DNA of 64,000 nt from Saccharothrix deserti (GTDB lineage Bacteria; Actinomycetota; Actinomycetes; Mycobacteriales; Pseudonocardiaceae), in the NCBI RefSeq assembly GCF_009769385.1, contig NZ_VKAB01000042.1, positions 1 to 64,000 on the forward strand, read 5' to 3'. The position numbers were made by a program, and so were the translations under genes. The notes under the pieces were generated by a model. The model worked only from the letters and a program-made list of their open reading frames with translations, made no database searches and was not told where the DNA came from. Below, piece after piece: positions 46,392 through 55,559 of this stretch (position 1 is the stretch's first letter; each line of letters opens with the position of its first letter).

Positions 46392-47098
46392 GCCGTCTCC
46401 TGTGGACGGACGGCGGCGGTCTCGGGGCTGGTGCGGGTCTTGAGGACGAAGTGGATCTCGTAGTGGATGTGGGCCGACCGGTAGAGACTGCGGCCCAGCG
46501 CCGCGGCAGCCGCCGCTACGGCCTCGACCGCCTCGCTCGGCGCGTTGGAGTAGGGCACCGGGGTGACGGTGGTGAACGCGTAACGACATTCGGCGTCGGT
46601 GCGCTGGCGGCCGCGCAGGTTGTCCTTCGGCTGGCCGTCGTCCCAGATGCCGGAGTAGATGCCGTCGTTGGAGGCGTGGTAGATCACCAGCTCCGCGCCC
46701 GCCAGCGGGCGACCGTGCCCGTCCAGGACGCGGCCGGACGCGATCAACGGGACGCCCGGCTCGTCCGGGCGCATCGGCAGCCGGCCCGGGTTGTCGATCA
46801 GCGGTGAGCCGGGGATGTAGGTCGGGCTGTCGACGTCCTCGGAGATCGTGTAGCCGTCGCCGCCGCCCTGGAAGACCTCGCTGAACAGCGGCATCGCGCA
46901 CAGGGACAGCGGCACACCGGTGGCGTCGCGCAGTTGCGTCAGCAGCGTGGTGACCGTGTGCAGGTCGTCGAACGTGAGGCCGTGCTCGTCACGCAGGCGC
47001 GCGAGGGCGTCCTTGAACGCCTCCACCAGACGCACCGCACGAGGGTTGATCAGGGCCGGGTCGACGGTCTCCCACGGAGCAGGGGTCGTTGAGGTCAT
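46388..47098 (-). CDS. Intradiol ring-cleavage dioxygenase (hydroxyquinol/catechol 1,2-dioxygenase-like)
   Basis: The protein has 236 residues. The N-terminal helical domain of catechol dioxygenases is present in short form (ALARLRDEHGLTFDDLHTVT). The catalytic domain reads SPLIDNPGRLPMRPDEPGVP, then LVIYHASNDGIYSGIWDD with the first iron-ligand Tyr, CRYAFTTVTPVPYSNAP with the second, and RSAHIHYEIHF with the two His ligands. All four Fe(III) ligands are visible. It cleaves a catechol-type ring between the hydroxyls. It is the first gene of the TetR-flanked operon. Confidence 0.92.
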   Translation of the reverse strand: MTSTTPAPWETVDPALINPRAVRLVEAFKDALARLRDEHGLTFDDLHTVTTLLTQLRDATGVPLSLCAMPLFSEVFQGGGDGYTISEDVDSPTYIPGSPLIDNPGRLPMRPDEPGVPLIASGRVLDGHGRPLAGAELVIYHASNDGIYSGIWDDGQPKDNLRGRQRTDAECRYAFTTVTPVPYSNAPSEAVEAVAAAAAALGRSLYRSAHIHYEIHFVLKTRTSPETAAVRPQETA

Positions 47099-47135
47099 GC
47101 CGAAGATCCCTTCCGAGATTCCAAGGGGAACCAAC

Positions 47136-47201
47136 AAGTGGAACGGCCTTCCCGTTTCTATGTCACCACCGTAGCAGAAAAGCGGGAAGGACGGTCCACT
47201 T
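47136..47201. promoter_or_regulatory. Paired operator for the TetR regulator and dioxygenase operon
   Basis: A 19-base element at 47136-47154 (AAGTGGAACGGCCTTCCCG) is repeated inverted at 47183-47201 with few mismatches. Each copy is itself roughly palindromic (AAGTGGAC and GTCCTT). The pair lies between the divergent dioxygenase and TetR starts, ending 15 bases before the TetR ATG. It is a strong candidate for TetR binding. Confidence 0.65.
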
Positions 47202-47215
47202 AGTAGAGTGCCGGT

Positions 47216-47899
47216 ATGACACCGCCCGAAGCGCCAGGTCAGCAGTCCGAAACCGCCCTGCGTGCGGACGCCGAGCGCAACCGCGAACGCATCCTGGCCG
47301 CCGCCCGCCGCCTGTACGCCACCGAAGGGCTCGGGGTGTCGATGGCCTCGGTGGCGCGCGAGGCCGGTGTCGGCAAAGCCACCCTGTCCCGCCGCTTCGC
47401 CACCCGCGAGGACCTGATCAACGCGGTCTTCGCCGACCGCATGGACGGCTACGCCACCGCCACCGCCGAGGCGCTGGCCGACCCCGATCCCTGGCACGGC
47501 TTCACCCGCTACATCGAGGCCGTCTGCGCGATGCAGGCCGCCGACCGCGGCTTCGCCGACGTCCTCGTGATGACCTTCCCCACCGCCGAGGCCCTCGAAG
47601 CCCGACGCGCCGAGTCCTACCAGGGCTTCCTGGAACTCATCACCCGCGCCAAGACCACCGGACACCTCCGCGCCGACTTCGTCGCCGAGGACCTCGTCGT
47701 CCTGCTCATGGCCAACGCCGGCGTCATCGCCGCCACCGGCCACGACGCACCCGAGACCTGGCGCCGGCTCGTCGGACAGATGCTCCGCGCCTACGCCACG
47801 CCCGACGCCCCACTCCCCCCGTTGCCGGAAGCACCCCCGCCCACCGACCTGGACCGCGCCATGACCCGCTTCGGACGGCCCGCCACGAACGAGCTGTGA
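47216..47899 (+). CDS. TetR-family repressor
   Basis: The protein has 227 residues. The HTH is classic: RERILAAARRLYATEGLGVS, MASVAREAGVGKATLSRRFA and TREDLINAVFADRM. The C-terminal domain (TRYIEAVCAMQAADRGFADV, LITRAKTTGHLRADFVAED) resembles the SbtR/YcdC-like subgroup. It is divergent from the dioxygenase operon across the paired operator and is likely its repressor, induced by an aromatic or related compound. Confidence 0.93.
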   Translation: MTPPEAPGQQSETALRADAERNRERILAAARRLYATEGLGVSMASVAREAGVGKATLSRRFATREDLINAVFADRMDGYATATAEALADPDPWHGFTRYIEAVCAMQAADRGFADVLVMTFPTAEALEARRAESYQGFLELITRAKTTGHLRADFVAEDLVVLLMANAGVIAATGHDAPETWRRLVGQMLRAYATPDAPLPPLPEAPPPTDLDRAMTRFGRPATNEL

Positions 47900-47965
47900 G
47901 GCGTCACCTCGCTGCCCCGGGGAGGCGGTCGGCCGGGAACGGCGTGCCATCGGCGTCGGGCAGCG

Positions 47966-48310
47966 TCAGCCGAGAAGGCTGCCACCGGTGGCGTCGATGA
48001 ACGCCCCGGTGATCCAACGGGCTTGGTCGGAGGCGAGGAACGCCACGATGTCGGCGACGTCCTCGGATGGTTCCGGTCGCGGGTTTGTTGGCGGGGTTGG
48101 TGATTCGCGCGATCGTCCAGTCCAGTCCAGTCCAGTCCAGGCCGGAGTCGGTGACGGCCTGGGTCATGCCGCGGAGGTCGCGGAGGGCGTTGGAAAACAT
48201 CAGGTTCGCGAGGACGGGCAGTACTCGTGCCTTGAGGGTGGGCTGGTCGCGGGGGTCGGGCACGCTGGGGTGGCCAGTCCGACGAAACGGCGTACGTCAG
48301 CGGCCTGCAT
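47966..48310 (-). pseudogene. Chimeric remnant: NmrA-like reductase middle joined to an SDR C-terminus
   Basis: One frame starts MQAADVRRFVGLATP, then a one-base shift leads into VPDPRDQPTLKARVLPVLAN, LMFSNALRDLRGMTQAVTDS and ARITNPANKPATGTI, an NmrA/NAD-binding reductase pattern. The sequence then changes to a different frame with DVADIVAFLASDQARWITGA and FIDATGGSLLG before a TGA, the normal C-terminus of a classical SDR. The N-terminal cofactor domain is missing. It appears to be two oxidoreductase remnants joined by deletion. Confidence 0.75.
48116..48140. repeat. Pentanucleotide repeat (TCCAG x5) inside the oxidoreductase remnant
   Basis: Five perfect TCCAG copies encode a duplicated GLDWT on the minus strand. 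The relatives' single GLDWT already contains two copies. Three added copies (15 bases) keep the frame. Confidence 0.9.
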
Positions 48311-48332
48311 GGCGATGACCTTTCTGCGTGGA

Positions 48333-49357
48333 TCAGGCGGTGGTGGCGCGGACGGCGGGGGCGATTTCTTCGGCGTAGCGGTGGATGGAGTCGGAGACGG
48401 CGGCGCGGGGCAGGCCGCCCCAGTCGATCTGGCCGAGGAACCGGTCCAAGCCGAGGGTTTGGTGGGCGTCGAGGATCTTCTCGATGAGCTGTTCGCTGGA
48501 GCCGATCATGATGGCGTTGCCGCGCCGGGTTCCGGCGTCGAACTGGGCCTGGTCGACCACGAACCCGCGCCCGCCGGGGGTCTTGGGACGCAGGTACTCG
48601 TGGTAGTACGGGAAGGTCCGCCGAGCGTCCTCGGGGGTGGCGGCGGCGTAGAAGTGGGTGGAGATGCCGACTCGCAGCTTGTCGGGGTGACCGGCGCGCT
48701 CGCCGGCGGCGCGGTAGATGTCGACCGCGTGGCGGGCGTGGGACAGGGGGCCGCCGATGTAGCCGAGGACCATGGGCAGGCCGAGCCGGCCGGCCCGTTC
48801 GGCGCTGTCCGGGAGCCGCCCACCCCGAGCCAGACCGGCAGCGGCTGCTGGACCGCGCGCGGGGTGACGGGGGCGTGGTGCAGTGGTGGGCGGAACTTGC
48901 CGGACCAGGTGACGTGGTCGTCCTCGCGCAGTCGCAGGAGCAGGTCGAGCTTCTCGCTGAACACGGCGTCGTAGTCGGCGAGGTCGACACCGAAGATGTC
49001 GAAGGGTTCGGTGAAGGCACTGCGACCGGCGGTGATCTCGGCGCGACCGCCGGAGAGCAGGTCGAGGGTGGCGAAGTCCTGGTAGACCCGGACCGGGTCG
49101 AGCACCGGCAGCACGGTCACCCCGCTGGTGAGCCGGATCCTGCTCGTGCGAGCGGCGGCCGCGGCCAGCACCACCGCCGGTGAGGACACCGCGAAGTCGA
49201 GGGTGTGGTGCTCGCCGAGGGCGAAAACGTCCAGGCCGGTCCGGTCGGCCAGGGTGGCGTACCCCACGATCTCCTCGACCCGCTGCTGGTAGGGGAACGG
49301 CCGGCCGGTCGCCGGGTCGGTCTGGATGTCGCTGAGCGAGATCACGCCGAGCTCCAT
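48333..49357 (-). pseudogene. LLM-class (luciferase-like) flavin oxidoreductase with a single frameshift
   Basis: The N-terminal two thirds read in one frame: MELGVISLSDIQTDPATGRP, LDVFALGEHHTLDFAVSSPA, TSGVTVLPVLDPVRVYQDFA and LPVWLGVGGS. Near 48825 one base is missing in a run of C. The rest continues in another frame: PDSAERAGRLGLPMVLGYIG, GISTHFYAAATPEDARRTF and LGLDRFLGQIDWGGLPRAAV. Restoring one base would give about 341 residues, the usual family length. It is either a young pseudogene or a sequencing error. It was an F420- or FMN-dependent oxidoreductase. Confidence 0.85.
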
Positions 49358-49431
49358 GAGGTGCTCCCTGCTGGATCTGAGTGTTGGGGGGCGGGGTCAC
49401 TCCCCTGCGGCTCTGACCCCGCCTCGTGGGC

Positions 49432-49620
49432 TCAGGCGGTCGTGATGACCAGCTTGCCGAGCGCGCCGCCGGTGAACGCCGCGAAGGCGGCCGGCGCCTG
49501 GTCGAGCTGATAGGTGTACTGCAGGTGCACCCGGCTGGTCCCGTCGACGTGCCGGCCGACAGCACGATCGAGGGTGGCCGCGTCGGGGTTGGCCCAGATG
49601 GCGATGACGGTGTGGTCTCC
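49432..49620 (-). pseudogene. C-terminal fragment of an MDR alcohol dehydrogenase
   Basis: A minus-strand frame reads DHTVIAIWANPDAATLDRAV, HLQYTYQLDQAPAAFAAFT and GGALGKLVITTA before a TGA. This is the normal end of a zinc-type or quinone-reductase MDR protein. Upstream, the sequence switches abruptly to the truncated molybdenum hydroxylase at about 49620, so the fragment was joined by deletion. Confidence 0.7.
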
Positions 49621-51278
49621 CCGCGCGTGGGGTCGTTCTTCACCCTCATGCGGCCGTCCCGGACGATGACGTCCTCGGGCTTGACCCCGTGCAGAGGCGA
49701 CCGTTCGTCGGTGACAGCGAGGGTGATGGCCTGTTGTCGGAGCTGGTCGCAGGCGTTCTGGACGGCGGAGCCGACGCTGGCCATGGTTTGCGAGCCGCCG
49801 TGCGGCGGAACCTGGGGCATGGTGGAGTCGCCGAGTTCGAACCGCACGGTGTTCATGGGCATGCCCAGCGCGTCGGCGGCGATCTGGGTCATGGAGGTGT
49901 AGGTGCCCGGCCCCATGTCGCCGGCCCCTGCCTGGAGCAGTGCGGTGCCTTCGGCGGTCAGCCGCGCGTAGGCCCGCGCCGCGCCCCGCAGCGTGTGGTA
50001 GGCGCCGGCGGCCATGCCGATGCCGATGAGCCGGTCACCGTCGACCGTGGAGCGCGGTTCGGGTTTGCGCTTGTGCCAGCCGAACTCGCGGGCGCCGACC
50101 GCAAGGCACTCGCGCAGCCGCCGCGTCGAGAAGGGCAGCCCGCTGGCCGGGTCGTCGTCGGGTTCGTTGCGCAGCCGCAGCTCGATCGGATCGACACCCA
50201 GTTCATGGGCGAGTTCGTCGAGCGCCGACTCGATGGCGTAGGCGGCGGTGGAGTAGCCGGGCCCGCGCATCCACGTGGGGGTGTTCACGTCCAACGGCAC
50301 GTTCCGGAACGTCTGGCTGACGTTGGGCGTCTCGTAGAGCATCTGCCCGAGGGCCTGGATGCCTTCGCCATGCCGCTCGTAGCGTGAGGTCTCGAACCTC
50401 GCGTCGTGGGTCATGGCGCTGAGCCGGCCCTGCCGGTCGCCGCCGAGACGCACGCCGTACTCGTAGGTGGGCCGGTATCCCACGCCGAAGTACAGCTGCC
50501 GGCGGGTCAGCACCACTTTGACCGGGCGTTCGGTCACGCGCGCGGCGAGCGCCGCGACGGTGGTGTGCGGCCAGCACCGCAGGCCGTTGCCGAACGCGCC
50601 ACCGATGAACGGGCAGATGACCCGCACCGCCTCTACCGGGATGTCGAACACGGCGGCGAGTTCGCCCTGCGTGCCGACCAGGTACTGGGTCTTGTCCCAC
50701 ACGGTCAGCCGATCGCCGTCCCAGCGGGCGATGGTGGCGTGCGGCTCCAGGGCGTTGTGGTGGTTGCGGGCGGCCCGGTAGGTCATCTCCAGCCGAACCT
50801 CGGCCGAACCCAGCGCGCCCTCCGCGTCCCCCCGCGCGTAGGTGAAGGGCTCGTTGGTCGGGGCGCCGGTCAAGTCGAGGGTCGGCGGCCGGCTGTCGTA
50901 GGCGACGTCGACCAGGCTCGCGGCGTGCTGCGCGGCCTCCAGGGTCTCCGCGACCACGACCGCGACCGGTTGACCGAAGAAGTGGACCTGGTCGTCCTGC
51001 AAGACGTGCAGCCGCTCGCCCTGGGGGACGAGGAAGTTGCGGTAGGGGCGGTACGGCAGCCTGGGCGCGTTGCCGTGCGTGATCACCGTCAGCACGCCGG
51101 GCTGCGCGAGGGCGGGTCCGGTGTCGATACCGGTGATCCGCCCGGCTCCGACGGTGCTCGCGACGATCACCCCGTAGGCGACGCCGTCGACGTGGTGGTC
51201 GGCGGCGTAGGGCGCCTGTCCGGTCACCTTCAGCTTTCCGTCCACACGGGACAGGGGCGCCCCGACGGCCTGGTTCAC
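49621..51278 (-). pseudogene. Molybdenum hydroxylase large subunit (PaoC/XdhA-like), C-terminus lost
   Basis: About 552 codons remain from the GTG at 51278, which overlaps the FAD-subunit stop (GTGA). Family motifs are present: DGKLKVTGQAPYAADHHVDG, HFFGQPVAVVVAETLEAAQH, the molybdopterin loop GGAFGNGLRCWPHTT, and GAGDMGPGTYTSMTQIAADA. Relatives are about 730 residues and end with a catalytic Glu region that is missing here. Homology stops at about RVKNDPTRGE and the DNA passes into an MDR fragment. The open frame happens to continue to 48333, so gene callers may report a false 981-residue fusion. Confidence 0.85.
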
Positions 51279-52255
51279 TTGTTGCCTCCCACGACGCGCA
51301 GCTGGCGTTCCACGGTGTGTTTGAGCAAGTCCACCTTGAATCCGTTGTGCTCCAGCGGCTGAGCCCCGTCCGCCGCCCGTTCGGCCGCCTCGGCCCACAG
51401 CTTCGCCGACGGTCGGTTGCCCACCAGGTGCTGCTCCACGGCGGACAGCTTCCAGGGCACCGTGCCCACCCCGCCCGCGGCGACCCTCGCCGTGCGGATC
51501 ACTCCACCGCGGATGTCGAGCGCGACCGCCGCGGAGACCAGGGCGAACTCGTAGCTCTGCCGGTCGCGCACCTTCAGGTACCCGGATCGCGACGTGCGCG
51601 GAAGCCCCGGGACCTCCACGAAGGTGATCAGCTCACCGGGGCGCAGGGCCTGTTCCCGATCCGGTGTGTTCCCCGGCCGGAGCAGGAAGTCGGCGAAGGC
51701 CACCCGGCGTTCCCCTGCCGGTCCTGCCAGGTGCACGGTCGCCTCCAGCGCGGTCAAGGCCACGGCGAGGTCCGAGGGATGGGTGGCCACGCAGTGCTCC
51801 GAGCCGCCGAGGATCGCGTGCGTGCGGTTGTACCCGCCCAACGCCGCACACCCCGAACCCGGCCGGCGCTTGTTGCAGGGTGCGGAAACATCCCGGAAGT
51901 ACGTGCACCTGGTGCGCTGCATGATGTTGCCACCGATCGTGGCCATGTTCCGCAGTTGCGCGGAAGCGCTCAGCTCCAGTGCCTCGGCGATGACCGGGTA
52001 AGCGGCGCGCACCGTCCGGTTGACGGCGGCGTCGGCCATCCGCACCAGCGCGCCGATCCGCACACCGCCGCCGTCCGTGACCCGGACGTCCCGCATCGGC
52101 AGAGCGCTGATGTCGACCAGCGCGCCAGGACGTTCGACGGTCTCCCTCATCAGGTCGACCAGCGTGGTCCCGCCGGCGATGAAGCGACCACCCCGTTGCC
52201 CTGCCGCGAGCGCTTCGCGCACGGTCGAGACCTTGGTGCAGGAGAAGGGGAACAT
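51275..52255 (-). CDS. Molybdenum hydroxylase FAD-binding subunit (PaoB/YagS-like)
   Basis: The protein has 326 residues. FAD-binding motifs of the vanillyl-oxidase/CO-dehydrogenase medium subunit are visible: GGRFIAGGTTLVDLMRETVE and AQLRNMATIGGNIMQRTRC. The extra Cys set in RCTYFRDVSAPCNKRRPGSG, then C, is the [4Fe-4S]-binding insertion of the YagS type. The C-terminal CO_deh_flav_C domain includes YEFALVSAAVALDI. It transfers electrons between the iron-sulfur and molybdenum subunits. Its partner large subunit is truncated, so the enzyme is probably not functional. Confidence 0.92.
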   Translation of the reverse strand: MFPFSCTKVSTVREALAAGQRGGRFIAGGTTLVDLMRETVERPGALVDISALPMRDVRVTDGGGVRIGALVRMADAAVNRTVRAAYPVIAEALELSASAQLRNMATIGGNIMQRTRCTYFRDVSAPCNKRRPGSGCAALGGYNRTHAILGGSEHCVATHPSDLAVALTALEATVHLAGPAGERRVAFADFLLRPGNTPDREQALRPGELITFVEVPGLPRTSRSGYLKVRDRQSYEFALVSAAVALDIRGGVIRTARVAAGGVGTVPWKLSAVEQHLVGNRPSAKLWAEAAERAADGAQPLEHNGFKVDLLKHTVERQLRVVGGNK

Positions 52256-52261
52256 GCCGCG

Positions 52262-52915
52262 TCACCGCCCCTGTGCAGCGGCTTGCTGGACCGCCCTGAC
52301 GATCTTCACGTAGCAGCCGCAGCGGCAGAGGTTCCCGCTCATCCACTCGCGGATCTCCTCCGCCGAGCGGGGTGTGGCCCTCACGGATGCAGGCGACGCC
52401 CGACATGATCTGGCCGGCGTGCAGAAGCCGCACTGGAACGCGTCCTGGTCGATGAAAGCCTGCTGCAACGGGTGCAACTTGTCGCCCGCGAGCCCTTCGA
52501 CCGTGGTGACCTCGGCGCCCTCCAAGCGGACGGCCAGCGTCAGGCAGGCGTTGGCCCGGCGGCCGTCGACCAACACCGTGCACGCCCCGCAGGCGCCGGC
52601 ATCGCACCCCTTCTTGGTCCCGGCCAGCCCGAGGTGTTCGCGCAGCAGGTCCAGCAGCGACGTCCGGTTGTCGAGCGTCACGGTCTGCCGGGCGCCGTTG
52701 ACGGTCAACGAGACGCGACCGCCCGGTCCCGCGGTGGCTGCCGCGGACTCGGCGGCAGTCGCCGAGTCGGCGGTGCCGAGCAACGACGGCGCGACGACCG
52801 CACCGCTCGCCGCGACACCGGTGGTCGCGATGAACGCGCGCCGGGACAACGTCGACGACGTTGACGGGGTGCGTGTGGTGGGAGGAACACCGGAATCGGG
52901 AAGTTCAGTAGGCAT
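52262..52915 (-). CDS. Molybdenum hydroxylase [2Fe-2S] subunit (PaoA/YagT-like) with compensating indels
   Basis: The protein has 217 residues with an N-terminal Tat signal (LSRRAFIATTGVAASGAVVA). The plant-type ferredoxin domain has GCDAGACGACTVLVDGRRAN and LAVRLEGAEVTTVEGLAG. The second cluster region starts CGFCTP and ends SGNLCRCGCYVKIVRAVQQA. Between them about 18 residues are scrambled (ARSCRASPASVRATPRSA). A neighbouring frame reads the expected GQIMSGVACIREGHTP, so one base is lost near 52424 and two more near 52375, restoring the frame. The fold may be damaged at the second iron-sulfur cluster. It heads the PaoABC-type operon. Confidence 0.85.
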   Translation of the reverse strand: MPTELPDSGVPPTTRTPSTSSTLSRRAFIATTGVAASGAVVAPSLLGTADSATAAESAAATAGPGGRVSLTVNGARQTVTLDNRTSLLDLLREHLGLAGTKKGCDAGACGACTVLVDGRRANACLTLAVRLEGAEVTTVEGLAGDKLHPLQQAFIDQDAFQCGFCTPARSCRASPASVRATPRSAEEIREWMSGNLCRCGCYVKIVRAVQQAAAQGR

Positions 52916-53481
52916 GCGTGCTTCTCAATTCGATGAAGGCCAGTGGCGTCATCAGAACGCTACGTCCACCCCCGACCATTGTGAGGGGGCCTGTCCGCAA
53001 TCGAGTTATCAGGGCCTCCCACGCCGACCGGAATACCGGTAACATTGTTTGGCTGGACGCCACACTCATGCCCTCACAGCAATCTGACGACAGGACTGCT
53101 ACAGGCAATTGCCGGCGGCAACGTCCACGGCTGTGCCGCTCGAAAAGTCGTCCTCGCTGGTGGAGCAGTACAGACGCCCGCTTGAGAGCATGCTCTGGTG
53201 ATCGAAGGACTCCGAACATTCCGGTTCTGGTTCGCGGTCACCGCAGATTCGTGGCCCCAAAGCGGGACCACACCGCGCGTCGACGCACCGGACGCCCACC
53301 AACCCGAGCTGCGATCAAAGTGGATGAGAGCAAATGCCGGGCACCGCCGACAGGACGCCGGGTGTCCCGGCCAACGACGGGTTGGCGTCGGAGCACGTGG
53401 GCAGGTCTCCGGGTCGGAGGTGGTCGCCGGACGACAGCGACCACCTCCGTCCGCACCGCCGCGGACGGAGGTGTCATCCGG
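52916..53481. other. Gene-free stretch between the molybdenum hydroxylase and the esterase
   Basis: I find no protein-like frame, RNA or clear repeat in these 566 bases. The composition is somewhat less GC-rich than the surroundings. Confidence 0.6.
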
Positions 53482-54576
53482 TCAGCGCAGGGCCCACTGC
53501 TGGTTCGCCTGGCCGCTGCACGACCAGAGGATCAGCTTGGTGCCGTTGGTCGTTCCGTGGCCGGAGGCGTCCAGGCACAGGTTCGACTGGACGCCGGTGA
53601 TGGCGCCGTTCGAGCTCACGTTCCACTGCTGGTTGGTCTGGCCGTTGCAGTCCCAGACGACCACCTTCGTGTCGTTGGCGGTGCCCTTGCCGTACGCGTC
53701 GAGGCACTTGCCGCCGGACATCAACTGCTTGCCGGACGTATAGGTCCACGACTGGCTCGACTGGCCGTTGCAGTCCCACAGCTGGACCTGCGTGCCGTTC
53801 GTGGTGTTCCCGTTCGGCACGTCCACGCAGCGGCCCGAGTCCGCACCGACGATCTGCCGACCCGACGGAGCGGTCGGGTCGCCGATCGATCCCGGAACGG
53901 ACCGCAGCGCCGAGTACCACGTGGCGGCCATCTTGTCGTAGCCGGTGGCGGTCGGGTGGATGCCGTCGGCCAGGTCGGCCGTTGTCAACGCGGCGTGCAT
54001 GTCCACCAGGCGCACGCGCTTGCCCGCGTTGACCTTGCTCTGCACGATGCCGGGAATCGCGGCGTTGTACGTGCGGACGGCGGACTCCTGCCCGGAGTTG
54101 GACAGCGGGGTGATCGTCGCGACGAACACGTCGGCGTTCGGCACCGTCGCGGTGATGCGGTCGACGAGCGCCGACAGGCGGGCCGGCGCGTTGGCGAGAT
54201 CGCGGTTCTGGATGACGTCATTGGTGCCGATGTGCAGCAGCACCGTGCGCGGGGTCGTGTTCCGCAGCCAGGTGACGACGTTCGCGTCGATCTGGTCGAT
54301 GCGCCAGCCGGAGTGGCCCTGGTGGTCGTGGTCCCCGAGCGAAGCCGGACCGTTGAACTGCGAGCCGACGAAGTCCACCCGGTAATTGCCCGACCCCAAC
54401 CGCTGCCACAGCCCGATCCGGTAACCACCGGGGACGTTGAACCCGTCGGTGATCGAATCACCCAACGGCATCACGCGCACCCCGCCGTTCGATTCGGCAA
54501 CCGCGGGTCCGGTCGACGACACCGCCCCGGCGACCAGGGCCGCGACGGCGACCAGCGATCTGACGAGTGTCCGCAT
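53482..54576 (-). CDS. Secreted SGNH/GDSL esterase (CE3-like) with ricin-type lectin domain
   Basis: The protein has 364 residues with a Sec signal peptide (LVAVAALVAGAVSSTGPAVA). The SGNH blocks are complete: VMPLGDSITDGFNVPGGYRI (Ser), VGSQFNGPASLGDHDHQGHS (Gly), LLHIGTNDV (Asn) and DLADGIHPTATGYDKMAATW (Asp, His). This matches CE3-type acetyl xylan esterases. Residues from about 235 to the end form a ricin B/CBM13 domain with three repeats (GRCVDVPNGNTTNGTQVQLW, GKCLDAYGKGTANDTKVVVW, SNLCLDASGHGTTNGTKLIL). It probably deacetylates plant polysaccharide. Confidence 0.93.
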   Translation of the reverse strand: MRTLVRSLVAVAALVAGAVSSTGPAVAESNGGVRVMPLGDSITDGFNVPGGYRIGLWQRLGSGNYRVDFVGSQFNGPASLGDHDHQGHSGWRIDQIDANVVTWLRNTTPRTVLLHIGTNDVIQNRDLANAPARLSALVDRITATVPNADVFVATITPLSNSGQESAVRTYNAAIPGIVQSKVNAGKRVRLVDMHAALTTADLADGIHPTATGYDKMAATWYSALRSVPGSIGDPTAPSGRQIVGADSGRCVDVPNGNTTNGTQVQLWDCNGQSSQSWTYTSGKQLMSGGKCLDAYGKGTANDTKVVVWDCNGQTNQQWNVSSNGAITGVQSNLCLDASGHGTTNGTKLILWSCSGQANQQWALR

Positions 54577-55391
54577 TGCTTCTCCTCCGTGATCAGGGTT
54601 TCAGAATCGATCCCCTACTGGTCCGTCCGGCCGCTGCAGTCCCCCCGTCGGCCGCCCGGTCCGGCCGTTGTGGCATCGGTCGAACCGGTGTTCCACTTGA
54701 CCTCACCGGCCGAGGTCCCTGTACAGATACGCGCTGCCGGCGCTCTGGTTGCCCAAGGGTGCGCCTCGGCTCCGGGTAGTCGTACGGCCGGTGGCTGTTG
54801 CCGCCACCGCCGCTGACCGCGCCGACGCCGTCAAGTGCCCGGCCGGCACCTCAGCCGTCGACGGTCACGGTCGTGGCGGCGTGCCCCAGGTCCGCCTACG
54901 CAGTGCGTGCCCCACGCCACGGCCGATCGCGCTGTCGCGCCAAGCGCGTTGCCGGTGCCGCAGCAGTCGCCGTGGTTGGCCTCAGTGAGACAGTCGCATG
55001 TGGAGGTCGCTGCTGCGGCTTCGTAGCGGGCCGCCGTCGCGATGGGACCTCCGGGGCGTTCGGTCAGCCCCCGGTGATGAGGCGGTCGAGTGCCGATCAT
55101 CACCGCGGGGGGGACGGCGAGATCGTCCGCCTGGTCCACGAACAGGGCCACCGCGGTGCCGTTGTGGATGGGGTGACTCCGTCTTACTTGGGTGCGGCCA
55201 CCGTGATCTCCGACAGCACCGGGACGATCCGGCGATAGCCGTACCGTGCGGTGGCGACCTGCGTGTCGATGTGTTCGATTCCTTATTCGACACGGATTCG
55301 ACCTTCCTTCGAAAGGCCAACAGGTGACATGGCAGCCGACATCGCCACGACTGGGGCCGACGGTCTAGAAGAAGCGGTGTTGCGGAGCTCG

Positions 55392-55405
55392 CGGAAAGCG
55401 CTTAC
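55392..55405. promoter_or_regulatory. LacI/CebR-type operator-like palindrome
   Basis: GGAAAGCGCTTACC is a near-perfect palindrome with the central AGCGCT of LacI-family operators. It lies 590 bases before the GH43 gene, in a gene-free stretch. Confidence 0.4.
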
Positions 55406-55559
55406 CTGTCGTACCATAGAGCGGGCCTGACGAGACCGTCAAGCTGCCACCTGACCCTTCTCCCCTGATGGCGTGCCAGGCACGAGAAGTAGCCGGGTCC
55501 AGGTTGTACGCCCGGCGGTCGTCGACATGATCGTCACAGACCACAAGTCCGACGCGGTC

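Noticed and set aside
48825..48825. Programmed frameshifting in the LLM oxidoreductase gene
   Set aside because: The site is a simple C run without a slippery heptamer or downstream structure, and the family does not use frameshifting.
48333..51278. A single 981-residue fusion protein
   Set aside because: The middle part matches nothing in that frame but matches an MDR tail in another frame. The ends belong to two different genes, so it is a frame accident.
52918..54816. A 632-codon plus-strand frame antisense to the SGNH esterase
   Set aside because: The esterase on the minus strand has a signal peptide, a complete catalytic set and lectin repeats. The plus frame has none.
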